Position numbers and translations under genes: made by a program. Under the pieces are notes generated by a model that was not told the DNA's origin, made no database searches, and saw only the letters and a program-made list of their open reading frames with translations. This document shows positions 1-8,156 of a DNA stretch of 64,000 bases, piece by piece. Numbering within the stretch: position 1 is the stretch's first letter; each line of letters opens with the position of its first letter. This stretch comes from DASQFQ01 sp963722815 (GTDB lineage Bacteria > Actinomycetota > Thermoleophilia > Solirubrobacterales > Solirubrobacteraceae): assembly GCA_963722815.1 (NCBI GenBank), contig CAVROM010000003.1:930001-994000 (forward strand), read 5' to 3'.

Positions 1-734
1 GCCGACGAACCGCGTCTCGTGCGCGCGCGCGAGCGGCGGGCGGCGCGGGCGCGGCCGGCGCGCGCCGCAGCGTCTCCAGCAGCGCGCGGGTCTCGCGCGA
101 CGGCGCGATCCCGAGCGTCGTCGCGCATCCGCTGGGCGAAGCGCTCGCCCGCGGCCAGCGCCGCGGCCCGGTCGCCGGCGGCCGCGAGGCGCTCGATCAG
201 GCGCCGGTTGGGCGCCTCGGCGAGCGGGTCGAGCGCGACCTGCTCGCGCGTGAGCCGCACGGCCTCGGCCGGGTCGGCGCTCGCCGCCGCGGCGGCTCGA
301 GCGCCTCCGCGAGCCGCTCGGCGTGCGCGCGGCGCGCCTCGTGGGCCCAGTCGTCGTCGAAGCCGTCGAGGATCGGCGCCGGGCACGCCTCGAGCGCGGC
401 CGCCGCGTCGCCGCGGCCGGAGCGCCGCGTCGAACGCGCGCGCGTCGACCACAGGCCGTCGCCGTCGAGCGCGACGGTGTCGCGGTGGCGACGAGGTGCT
501 CGGCCGCCGGGCCGAGCGCGCGGCGCAGCTCGGTCAGCGCCGCGCGCAGGCTCGCGCGGGCGGACTCGTCGAGCACGTCGGGCCAGAAGCGCGCGGCGAG
601 CTGGGCGCGGCGTGCGGGCCGGGGTGCAGGGCGAGGTAGGCGAGCACGCGCGCGCGCGCCGCGACGCCGGCGGCGGCGAGCTCGACGCCGTCGGCGCTCG
701 AGCCGCAGACCACCGGCGAGCGCACCCGCAGCAC
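1..734 (-). CDS. SARP-family (BTAD) transcriptional regulator, partial
   Basis: N-terminal part of a SARP-type activator read leftwards and cut by the window edge. The ATG at 734 opens a winged-helix region (LAYLALHPGPHA near residue 30). Further on, a bacterial transcriptional activation domain is recognisable from the segment GFDDDWAHEAR encoded around 340-370. SARPs bind direct repeats through the winged helix and oligomerise or contact RNA polymerase through BTAD. Reading the whole needs frame changes near 610, 550, 430 and 300, like other genes here. It is divergent from an MFS exporter 76 bp away, so it may control that gene. Whether an ATPase/TPR half follows, as in the regulator at 60340-63272, cannot be seen. 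Confidence 0.6.
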
Positions 735-758
735 ATCGCGACTGTCTCGATCGCGGGA

Positions 759-788
759 CGTTCACGCAAGCCGAGCGGTGCGCGAACG
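759..788. promoter_or_regulatory. Imperfect inverted repeat between SARP and MFS genes
   Basis: Arms CGTTCACGCA (759-768) and TGCGCGAACG (779-788) are reverse complements at 9 of 10 positions, with a 10-base spacer, so the half-site centres are two helical turns apart. It lies in the only non-coding stretch between two divergent genes, which is where an operator would be. Which protein binds is unknown. Confidence 0.35.
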
Positions 789-810
789 GTCGCCCGCGAC
801 GATCGCCGCC

Positions 811-1992
811 ATGACGTCCGCGACCGCGACCCGCCTGCTGGCCGGCGCCGCCGGCCTCTCGGCCCTCGGCGACTTCCTGCGATGATCCCGCTCGTCCTGC
901 ACGTCCAGGCGCTCACCGGCTCCACGTTCGCGGTCTCCGCGGTCTTCCTCGCGCTGTGGGGGCCGGTCGTGCTGGGCGCCGGCGTCGCCGGCGCGATCGT
1001 CGACCGCTTCGAGAACCGCGCGCTGCTGGTCGGCGTCTCGTTCGCGCAGGCGGCCGTGGTGGCGGCGATGGCGCTCAGCGTCGACTCGCTCTGGGCCGTC
1101 CTCGCGCTGGTCGCGCTGCTCGGCTTCGGCGTCGCCGTCGCGCAGCCGGCCGAGTTCGCGCTCGTGCCCGCCGCGGCGGGCGAGGCCGACATCGCGCGCG
1201 CCAACGGGCTGATGGAGACCGCGCGCTGCGCTGGGCTTCACCGCCGGCCCGCTGCTCGGCGGCGTGCTCGGCGCGGCCGGGCAGCTGCGGCTCGCGCTGG
1301 TCGTCGACGCGCTGTCGTTCGTCGCCGTCGGCGTCGCGGCGCTCGCGCTGCGCGCGCGCCGCCGGCCCGGCGGCGCGCCGGCGAGCGCGACACGCGCGCG
1401 CGACGGCTTCGCCTTCCTCGCGCCGACCACGCGCTCGCGGTCACGCTCGCCGGCGCGATCGCCGCGCTGGTGTTGTTCACGATCTCGGTCACCGCGGAGC
1501 CGTTCTTCGTCACCGACGTGCTCGGCGCCGGCGAGCCTCGGCTACGGCCTGCTGATCACCGCGTGGACGCTCGGCATGGTCGTCGGCGCCGCCGGCCTCG
1601 CCCGCGCGTCGCCGCGGCCCGCGCTGGCCGCCGCCGCGCTGGCCGCGATCGTCGTGCAGGGCCTCGGGATCGCGGGCGCCGCCGCCGCGCCGTGCTGTGG
1701 CGGCGCTGCTCGGCTTCGCGTTCGGCGGCGTCGCGCACGGCGTCAAGAACGTCCTGCTGCGCACGCTCATCCACGAGCGCGTGCCGGAGGCGCTGCGCGG
1801 CCGCGCCTTCGCCGCCTACAACGGCGCCCGCAACGGCGCCGAGCTCGGCGCGCTCGCGCTCGGCGGCGCTCGTCGTCGGCGCGCCGGCGCCCGCACCGCC
1901 CTGCTCGTCTCCGGCCTCGGGCCGGCGCTCGATCGGCCTCGCCTGCCTGCTGTCTCTGACCATCCCGACCCGCCGAAGAGGAGCACCATCAC

Positions 1993-2012
<20 letters not shown>
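811..2012 (+). CDS. MFS exporter, DHA3 (Mef-like) type
   Basis: Twelve-helix major facilitator protein, most like the macrolide/tetracycline-type DHA3 exporters. The ATG at 811 begins MTSATATRLLAGAAGLSALG. Membrane segments follow, with VDRFENRALLVG in the helix 2-3 loop, the conserved place for motif A. Later helices are readable around FTAGPLLGGVLG, LGYGLLITAWTLGMVVG and LLGFAFGGVAHGVKN. Frame changes are needed near 875, 1235, 1435, 1535, 1695, 1870 and 1930. The total of about 400 residues is normal for the family. Substrate unknown. The adjacent divergent SARP fragment is the likely local regulator. The last codons overlap the next gene. Confidence 0.65.
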
Positions 2013-2364
<352 letters not shown>

Positions 2365-2376
2365 TTGGGACGCGTA

Positions 2377-3590
2377 ATGCCCTTCGCCGGACCGTGGGCC
2401 ATGCCTTCCTTCTCCGGTCTGCTCCTCGTCGCCGCGGTCGCCTTCGGGGCGCCGTTCGTGCTCGGCCTCTTCCCGGCCTGCGCTCCCCTCGGTCGTGCTC
2501 GAGATCGTGGCCGGCATCGTCATCGGCCCGTCGGTGCTCGGCTGGGTCGAGGTCGACGAGACGATCCAGGTGCTCTCCCTGATCGGCCTGGCGTTCCTGC
2601 TCTTCCTGGCCGGCCTGGAGATCGAGTTCGAGCCAGCTCGCGGGCGCGTGCTGAAGCTCGCCGCGCTGGGCTTCGCGTCTCGTTCGCGATCGCCGTCGTC
2701 GTCGGGTTCGGCCTCAAGGCGGCCGGCCTCGTCGACACGCCGCTGCTCGTCGCGATCATCCTCTCCGCGACGTCGCTCGGCGTGATCATCCCGGTCCTCA
2801 AGGACGCCGGCGAGATCGCGCTCGACCTTCGGCCAGCTGATCGTCGCCGGCGGCGTCGATCGCGGACTTCGGCGCGATCATCCTGCTCTCGCTCTTCTTC
2901 TCCGGCGAGGGCGGGACCGGCTCGACGCTCATCCTGCTCGGCGCCTGCTCGGGCTCGCGGCGCGGTCGTGCTTCGCCGTGCGCGGCGCCGAGCACTCGGC
3001 GCGGATCCGCGCGGACCTGCTGCGCCTGCAGGACACGACCGCGCAGATCCGCGTGCGCGGGGCGATCGTGCTGCTGATCGGCTTCGTCGCGCTGGCCGAG
3101 TCCCTCGGCCTCGAGGTGATCCTGGGCGCGTTCGCCGCCGGCGCGATCCTCACGCTCTCGACCAGGACCGGCGATGACCCACCCCGACTTCCGGCGCAAG
3201 CTCGAGGCGATCGGCTTCGGCGTCTTCATCCCGGTGTTCTTCGTCACCACCGGCATCCGCTTCGACCTCGACGCGCTCTGACAAGCCGTCGAACCTCGCA
3301 TGGTCCCGATCTTCCTCGCCGCGCTGCTCGCTGGTCCGCGGCCTGCCCGCGCTGCTCTACCGGGGCTCGTCGGCGCGCGCCACGCAGCGATCGCCGGGCT
3401 GCTGCAGTCGACGTCGCTGCCGTTCATCGTGGCCGCGACCGCGATCGGCCTCGACCTGGGCTGATCGACGCGGCCGCAGCGCCGCGCTGATCGCCGCCGG
3501 GCTGCTCTCGGTGCTGATCTTCCCGATCGCCGGCCTGCGCTGCTGCGCCGCGAGCGCGTGCCCGAGCCGACGTCGAGCCCGCGCCGCTGA
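2377..3590 (+). CDS. Cation/proton antiporter, CPA2 (KefB-like) membrane domain
   Basis: Monovalent cation:proton antiporter of the CPA2 family. Recognisable pieces in order are VLEIVAGIVIGPSVLGWV, LSLIGLAFLLFLAGLEIEF, SLGVIIPVLKDAG and the pore segment GSIADFGAIILLSLFFSGEG. Later come LGLEVILGAFAAGAILT, FGVFIPVFFVTTGIRFDL and LLQSTSLPFIVAATAIGLDLG. About ten single-base breaks (for example near 2480, 2680, 2830, 2955, 3172, 3282 and 3465) must be bridged. The length of about 400 residues covers only the membrane domain; no RCK/TrkA-N tail follows, so regulation by NAD or glutathione as in Kef is not expected. Start ATG 2377; TTG 2365 is an alternative. Confidence 0.65.
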
Positions 3591-3601
3591 TGGCGATGTA
3601 G

Positions 3602-4270
3602 ATGGTGACTTTCGCGCTCCGGTCGGCGAGGATCGGCATCGTGATCGCCAGCGACGAGGAAACACTGGCCGCCCTGCGGCGCGGTGACGAAAGAGCGTTC
3701 ATCGAACTCGTGGGACGGCACCACTCCCTCATGCTGCGCGTCGCGTCGCGGTACGTGCGCAACCCAGCGGTGGCCGAGGAGGTCGTCCAGGAGACGTGGC
3801 TCGGGGTGCTCAACGGGCTGCGGACGTTCGAGAGCCGGGCCTCCCTGAAGACCTGGATCTTCCGGATCCTGACCAACCGCGCGATCACCCGCGCGGAGCG
3901 CGAGCGCCGCACCGTGCCGTTCTCGTCGCTCGGCGATGCCGAGTCCGACGAGCCGGCCGTCGACCCCGAGCGCTTCCAGCCGGAGGGTGACCGCTGGCCC
4001 GGCGGCTGGAAGTGCTTCCCCGAGCCGCTCCCGGAGCAGCGGCTGCTCGAGCGCGAGACGCTCGCGCTGATCGAGGCGGCGATCGCGGAGCTGCCGGAGC
4101 GCCAGCACACGGTCATCACGCTCCGCGACATCGAGGGCTGGCCCGCCGAGGAGGTCTGCGAGGCGCTCGACATCAGCGAGGCCAACCAGCGGGTCCTCCT
4201 GCACCGTGCGCGTTCGAAGGTGCGCCGCTGCCTGGAGAGCTACCTCGACCCGGCCCTCGCCCTGACGTGA
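3602..4270 (+). CDS. ECF-type RNA polymerase sigma factor
   Basis: Intact 222-residue sigma factor. Region 2 runs about residues 33-98 (DERAFIELVGRHHSLMLR, then EEVVQETWLGVLNG and LKTWIFRILTNRAITRA). Region 4 is at about 160-215 (LPERQHTVITLRDIEGW, EEVCEALDISEANQRVLLHRAR), the normal ECF layout with no sigma-1 or sigma-3. The linker between them is long and acidic. ATG 3602 gives an N-terminal extension; GTG 3641 (VIASDEETLAALRRGD) is closer to typical ECF starts. Its stop overlaps the GTG of a zinc anti-sigma gene, so the pair forms a regulatory switch. The downstream peroxiredoxin-like gene suggests a redox signal. Confidence 0.9.
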   Translation: MVTFALRSARIGIVIASDEETLAALRRGDERAFIELVGRHHSLMLRVASRYVRNPAVAEEVVQETWLGVLNGLRTFESRASLKTWIFRILTNRAITRAERERRTVPFSSLGDAESDEPAVDPERFQPEGDRWPGGWKCFPEPLPEQRLLERETLALIEAAIAELPERQHTVITLRDIEGWPAEEVCEALDISEANQRVLLHRARSKVRRCLESYLDPALALT

Positions 4271-4533
4271 GCACGCTGCGCACCATCACCTGCCAGGAGC
4301 TCACGGACGTCCTGACCGACTACCTCGAAGGAGCGACGCCGCCCGAGGAGCGCGCCGCGTTCGAGGCGCACCTCGCCCTCTGCGAGGGCTGCGTGCACTA
4401 CCTCACCCAGATGCGCCAGACGATGAGTCGGTCCGCGCAGCTGCACCCGGCGCACGTCGAGGCGACGGCGCCCGACGACCTGCTCGCCGCGTTCAGGGCA
4501 TGGCAGCGCGGCGAACCGGTGCCCGGGTCGTGA
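4267..4533 (+). CDS. Zinc-binding anti-sigma factor (zf-HC2/ZAS)
   Basis: An 88-residue soluble protein with the ZAS signature H35-x3-C39-x2-C42 (HLALCEGC) preceded by Cys10 (ITCQELTD), the usual zinc ligand set of anti-sigma factors such as RsrA/ChrR-type proteins. No membrane segment is present, so it acts in the cytoplasm on the sigma factor encoded immediately upstream, with which it shares a GTGA overlap. Oxidation or metal loss at the Cys/His site is the usual release trigger in this family. The redoxin-like gene that follows, again with a GTGA overlap, supports a thiol or peroxide input, but that is inference. Confidence 0.85.
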   Translation: MSTLRTITCQELTDVLTDYLEGATPPEERAAFEAHLALCEGCVHYLTQMRQTMSRSAQLHPAHVEATAPDDLLAAFRAWQRGEPVPGS

Positions 4534-5035
4534 CGCTCGCCCGGGCGACCCGTTCCCCGACTTCGAGCTGCCCGACCACGCCGGCAACGCGCGCCGGCCT
4601 CTCCGAGCTCGTCGCCGGCGACCCGACCGTCCTGCACTTCTACCGCGGCTGGTGGTGCCCGAAGGAGCAGCGCTACTTCCGGCGGCTGCTCGAACTGCAG
4701 GAGGAGGCCGAGGTCGCGTACATGCGGATCGTCTAGATGAGCGTCGATCCGCCGGACGGTGACGGCCGCCTTCCGCGCCGGCCTCGGCGCGCGCTGGACG
4801 TTCCTGTGCGACCCGGAGCGAACGGTGCAGGCGCAGCTCGGGCTGCGCGAGACGACCGACACCTGAACCATCCCTACGTCCCGCGCGTGTTCACGCTCTC
4901 CCCCGAGGACTGCGCATCCACGCCGTCTACGACGGCTACTGGTACTCGGGACGCGCCACGCTGGAGGAGCTGCGCCAGGACCTGCGCGCGATCCAGCGCG
5001 CGGTGCGACCCGACTGGGACGCGCCCGCGGCATGA
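4530..5035 (+). CDS. Peroxiredoxin/redoxin-like protein (AhpC/TSA fold)
   Basis: Read with a frame change near 4541 and others around 4590, 4765 and 4910 it gives DPFPDFELPDHAG at the start and TVLHFYRGWWCPKEQRYFRR, the peroxidatic-cysteine strand of AhpC/TSA proteins. The segment CPKEQ lacks the second cysteine of CPYC relatives, so it would be 1-Cys. It continues with WTFLCDPERTVQAQLGLRETTD. A TAG at 4734-4736 interrupts an otherwise continuous reading (RIV, then MSVDPPD) and is one substitution from a serine TCG codon. It is third gene of the sigma/anti-sigma operon and probably a target or sensor partner. GTG 4530 start by overlap; ends TGA 5033-5035. Confidence 0.6.
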
Positions 5036-5533
5036 GCTGGTCCTGGCTCGCGCTCGTCGCGAGCGCCGCGAGGGTGCCGACGCGGCCGCCGGCGTGCGCA
5101 CGCTCGCCGGGCGAGCCGGCGGGGTTGCTCGCCGCGTGGCGCGGCGGCGAAGCCGGTGCGGACGCGCGCCGCGCCGACGCGCGCATCGTCGACCCGGACG
5201 GCGCGCCGCGGCGTGTCGCTCGTACGCCCACCGGCGGGCGTGCAGCTCGCGTTCGACGACCTCGCCGTCCAGCAGGCGCGCCGCGACGTGCTCGCCGGCC
5301 CGGCCTCGCGCCGTCTCCAGGCTGCTGCCGACGCGTCGCACTTCGAGGGCTCGCTCACGCGTGGCGCGGGCGGGGCGCGCTCGCGCCTCGGCGACGACCC
5401 GTTCGCACGTGTCTTCCCCGCGCGCCTCCTGCGCGTCGGCGCGGGCCTGCTCGGATCGGTGCCAGCGCCGGCCGGCCCGGTCATCGAGCGCTACGGCTCG
5501 GCGCAGCCGTGGCCGCTGGACCGCTTCGCGTAA
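5032..5533 (+). CDS. Protein of unknown function
   Basis: Not recognised. It begins at an ATGA overlap with the redoxin gene and reads MSWSWLALVASAARV. One frame change near 5215 leads into VSLVRPPAGVQLAFDDLAVQ and a C-terminus ending YGSAQPWPLDRFA. The second half has strong G/C bias at third codon positions in this frame, so it is probably truly coded. It holds no clear membrane segment and no cysteines in the C-terminal half. As the fourth gene of the ECF sigma operon it could belong to the same stress response. About 166 residues after repair. Confidence 0.4.
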
Positions 5534-5597
5534 CGCGCGGGCGGCTCTCCCGACTAAGCAGGCGTCCCATCCCTGTCCGACCCCCCTGGAGGTCCAC

Positions 5598-6718
5598 ATG
5601 CCGGTTCCCCCTCCCGCGCTCGCGCGCGCTGTGGCTGCTGCTCGCCCTCGTCTGTCGTGCTGCTCGAGGCGCGTGCGCCCCGAGCGCGATGGCGCACGAG
5701 CGGCGGCGCCCTCTACACCCAGACCAACGACCCCGCCGGCAACGCGGTGCAGCGGTTCGAGCGCGCCGCCGACGGCTCGCTCACCCCCGCCGGCACGTTC
5801 GCCACCGGCGGCGCCGGCCTGGCCGACGCTCGGCGGCCGCCAGGGCGCGGTCGAGCTGAGCGGCGACGGCCGCTACCTCTACGCGGTCAACGCCGGCTCC
5901 GACACCGTCTCGGTGTTCCGCATCGGCCGCCGCGGCACCGGAGCTGCTCGGCTCGCGTGCCGTCGCGCGGCGTCGCGCCGGACGAGCGTCGACGAGGACC
6001 GCGGCCGCGTCTACGTCCTGAACTCCGGCGGCACGCCGAACGTCGCCGCGTTCTGGCGCCGCTTCGACGGCTCGCTGAAGCCGATCCCGGGCGGCACGCG
6101 CGACGCTCGCGCCCGGCGCCGACGGCGCCGCGCAGGTCTCGGTCACGCCCGGACGGGCGCTCGCTGGTCGTCACCGAGCGCGCTCGCCAACCGGCTCGAG
6201 ACGCTGCCGCTCGACCTGCCTCGGGCCGCCCGGGCGCGCCGGTCGTCACGGCCGTCGAGCGGCACCGTGCCGTTCGGCTTCGGCGATCAGCCGGCGCGGG
6301 GACGATCGTCGTCTCCGAGGCCGGCGCCAGCACCGTCTCCTCCTACCGCGACGGGTGCGGCGGCGCGCTGCGCACCGATCACCGCGTCGCTGCCGGTCGG
6401 CCAGGGCGCCGCGTGCTGGGTCGCCGTCTCGCCCGTACGGGCGCTTCGCCTACACCGGCAACGCGGCCGGGCAGCATCAGCGGCTTCGCGATCGGCCGCG
6501 ACGGGTCGCTGACGGCGCTCGGCACGCACTGCGCTGCGTCGCCGTCGCCGCGCGACCTCGACGTTCGACGCGAGCGGCCGCTACCTGCACGCCGTCAGCC
6601 CCGGTCAGCGCCGGCGGCGGCCAGGTCACGACGCTACCGCGTCGGCCACGACGGATCGCTGACGCTCGCCGGCACCGCTCCCGCCGCCGCGGGCATCACC
6701 GGGGCCGCCGCGTCCTGA
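5598..6718 (+). CDS. Lactonase-family beta-propeller protein (YncE/6-phosphogluconolactonase-like)
   Basis: Seven-bladed beta-propeller of the lactonase/YncE type, built of repeats such as GALYTQTNDPAGNAVQRFER, GRYLYAVNAGSDTVSVFRI, GRVYVLNSGG and GRFAYTGNAAGSISGFAI. A GGAGG ribosome site precedes the ATG at 5598. The first 30 residues are hydrophobic, so export is likely. Roughly a dozen frame changes (near 5650, 5695, 5830, 5940, 6100, 6150, 6180, 6225, 6290 and later) are needed. Enzymatic lactonase activity is often absent in such extracytoplasmic members. A strong hairpin follows the stop. Confidence 0.6.
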
Positions 6719-6725
6719 CCACGGA

Positions 6726-6763
6726 TCGCGCGACCGGCTGTAACGCCGCGGCCGGTCGCGCGA
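6726..6763 (+). terminator. Strong hairpin after the beta-propeller gene
   Basis: Perfect 13-bp inverted repeat: TCGCGCGACCGGC at 6726-6738 and its reverse complement at 6751-6763, with a 12-base loop. It begins 8 bases after the stop at 6718. There is no T-run, which is common for actinobacterial terminators. It could also shield the transcript end. Confidence 0.6.
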
Positions 6764-6772
6764 CCACGCGCC

Positions 6773-7519
6773 ATGACCCTCACACCGAAGCAGGAGGAGC
6801 TCTGCGCGAGGTCGCGCTGGGACTTCTCCGACCTGCGCGCGGTCTTCATCAACTGCACGCTCAAGCGCTCGCCCGAGCCTCGCACACGCAGGGCCTGGCC
6901 GACCGCTCGATCGCGATCATGGAGCGCAACGGGGTGACGGTCGAGGAGATCCGCGCGGTCGACCACGAGATCGCCACCGGCGTCTACCCGGACATGACCG
7001 AGCACGGCTGGGAGCGCGACGACTGGCCGGCGATCTTCGAGAAGGTGCTGGCCGCCGACATCCTCGTGCTGCTCTCGCCGATCTGGCTCGGCGAGAAGTC
7101 GTCGGTCTGCACGCAGGTCATCGAGCGGCTGTACGGCAACAGCCACCTGCTCAACGACGACGGCCAGTACGCCTACTACGGCCGCGTCGGCGGCTGCCTC
7201 GTCACCGGCAACGAGGACGGCGTCAAGCACTGCGCGATGAACATCCTCTACTCGCTGCAGCACCTCGGCTACACGATCCCGCCGCAGGCCGACGCCGGCT
7301 GGATCGGCGAGGCCGGGCCCGGCCCGTCCTACCTCGACGCCGGGTCGGGCGGCGCCGGAGAACGACTTCACGAACCGCAACACGACGTTCATGACCTGGA
7401 ACCTGCTGCACCTCGCGCGGATGCTCAAGGACGCCGGCGGGATCCCGGCGCACGGCAACCAGCGCTCGGAGTGGGACGCGGGCTGCCGCTTCGACTTCCC
7501 GAACCCCGAGCACCGCTGA
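6773..7519 (+). CDS. Flavodoxin-like NAD(P)H oxidoreductase / FMN reductase
   Basis: Flavodoxin-fold protein of the multimeric WrbA/FMN-reductase kind. INCTLKRSPEPSHTQGLADR provides the FMN phosphate loop, followed by VEEIRAVDHEIATGVYPDM, DILVLLSPIWLGEKSSVCTQ and GGCLVTGNEDGVKHCAMN, the usual flavin-contact loops. ATG 6773; frame changes near 6807 and 7350; length about 248 residues. The C-terminus ends FDFPNPEHR. The neighbours are an unknown protein and the Rieske/ThDP enzyme, so it may supply electrons to the Rieske centre, which is inference. Confidence 0.7.
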
Positions 7520-7520
7520 A

Positions 7521-8156
7521 GCGGGCTACTCCCGACGGCTCGGCGCCACGGTCGGGGCGCTGCACCGCGTCGCCGAGCGGATCGTCGCGCCCGCACGCAG
7601 ACCTGACAACGAGATCGCGCTGGAGGCCACCCCCGGCGGCTTCGGCACGCCCGAGTTCGACCACGCGGGCGTCGTGCACCAGGTGCGGGTGGAGGGGACC
7701 GAGCTCGTGCACCGGGCGGGCGGGGAGGAGCGCCGCGCGCCGCTCGCGAGCCTCGAGTCGGCACGGTCGGTCGTCGAGGAGCTGGTGCCGGCCGTCGCGT
7801 CGCGCCAGCTGGACCTCGACGCCAGGGCGGCGGCGCGGCTGGCCGACTGGTACGCGCTCGGCGACGGCGTGCTGGCGCGGCTCGGCGGCACGGCGACGCT
7901 GTGGCCCGAGCACTTCGACATCGCGATCGAGCTCGGTCGAGGCCCACTGGTTCAACTACGGCTTCTCGCCGGGCGACGAGCGGCATCCCGAGCCGTACGC
8001 CTATGTCGGCCCGTGGTCCGCGGACGTCGCGGGCAGCTGTGGAACGGACGCGGCTTCGCCGGCGCCGAGCTCGGCTACGCGGAGCTGCTGGCGGCGCCCG
8101 ACCCGGCCGTCGCGGCGCTCGAGTTCATGACGACCCGGAGGGCCGCCCTGCAATGA
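7521..8156 (+). CDS. Conserved hypothetical protein
   Basis: Not assigned to a family with confidence. The frame is open from just after the previous stop and reads LHRVAERIVAPARRPDNEIA, FGTPEFDHAGVVHQVRVEGT, LDLDARAAARLADWYALGDG, LWPEHFDIAIEL and, after a frame change near 7938, HWFNYGFSPGDERHPEPYAY. It ends AALEFMTTRRAALQ. The pattern of W/H/P-rich motifs resembles a catalytic or ligand-binding domain. No start codon is obvious in frame, so the true start is probably displaced by an indel between 7521 and 7600. The stop shares ATGA with the Rieske/ThDP gene, so the two are likely translated together. Confidence 0.5.
   Translation, partial: AGYSRRLGATVGALHRVAERIVAPARRPDNEIALEATPGGFGTPEFDHAGVVHQVRVEGTELVHRAGGEERRAPLASLESARSVVEELVPAVASRQLDLDARAAARLADWYALGDGVLARLGGTATLWPEHFDIAIELGRGPLVQLRLLAGRRAASRAVRLCRPVVRGRRGQLWNGRGFAGAELGYAELLAAPDPAVAALEFMTTRRAALQ

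Noticed and set aside
4734..4736. In-frame TAG inside the redoxin-like gene, possibly a recoded (pyrrolysine) codon
   Set aside because: One substitution from TCG, the gene has several other breaks, and no pyrrolysine or selenocysteine machinery is seen.
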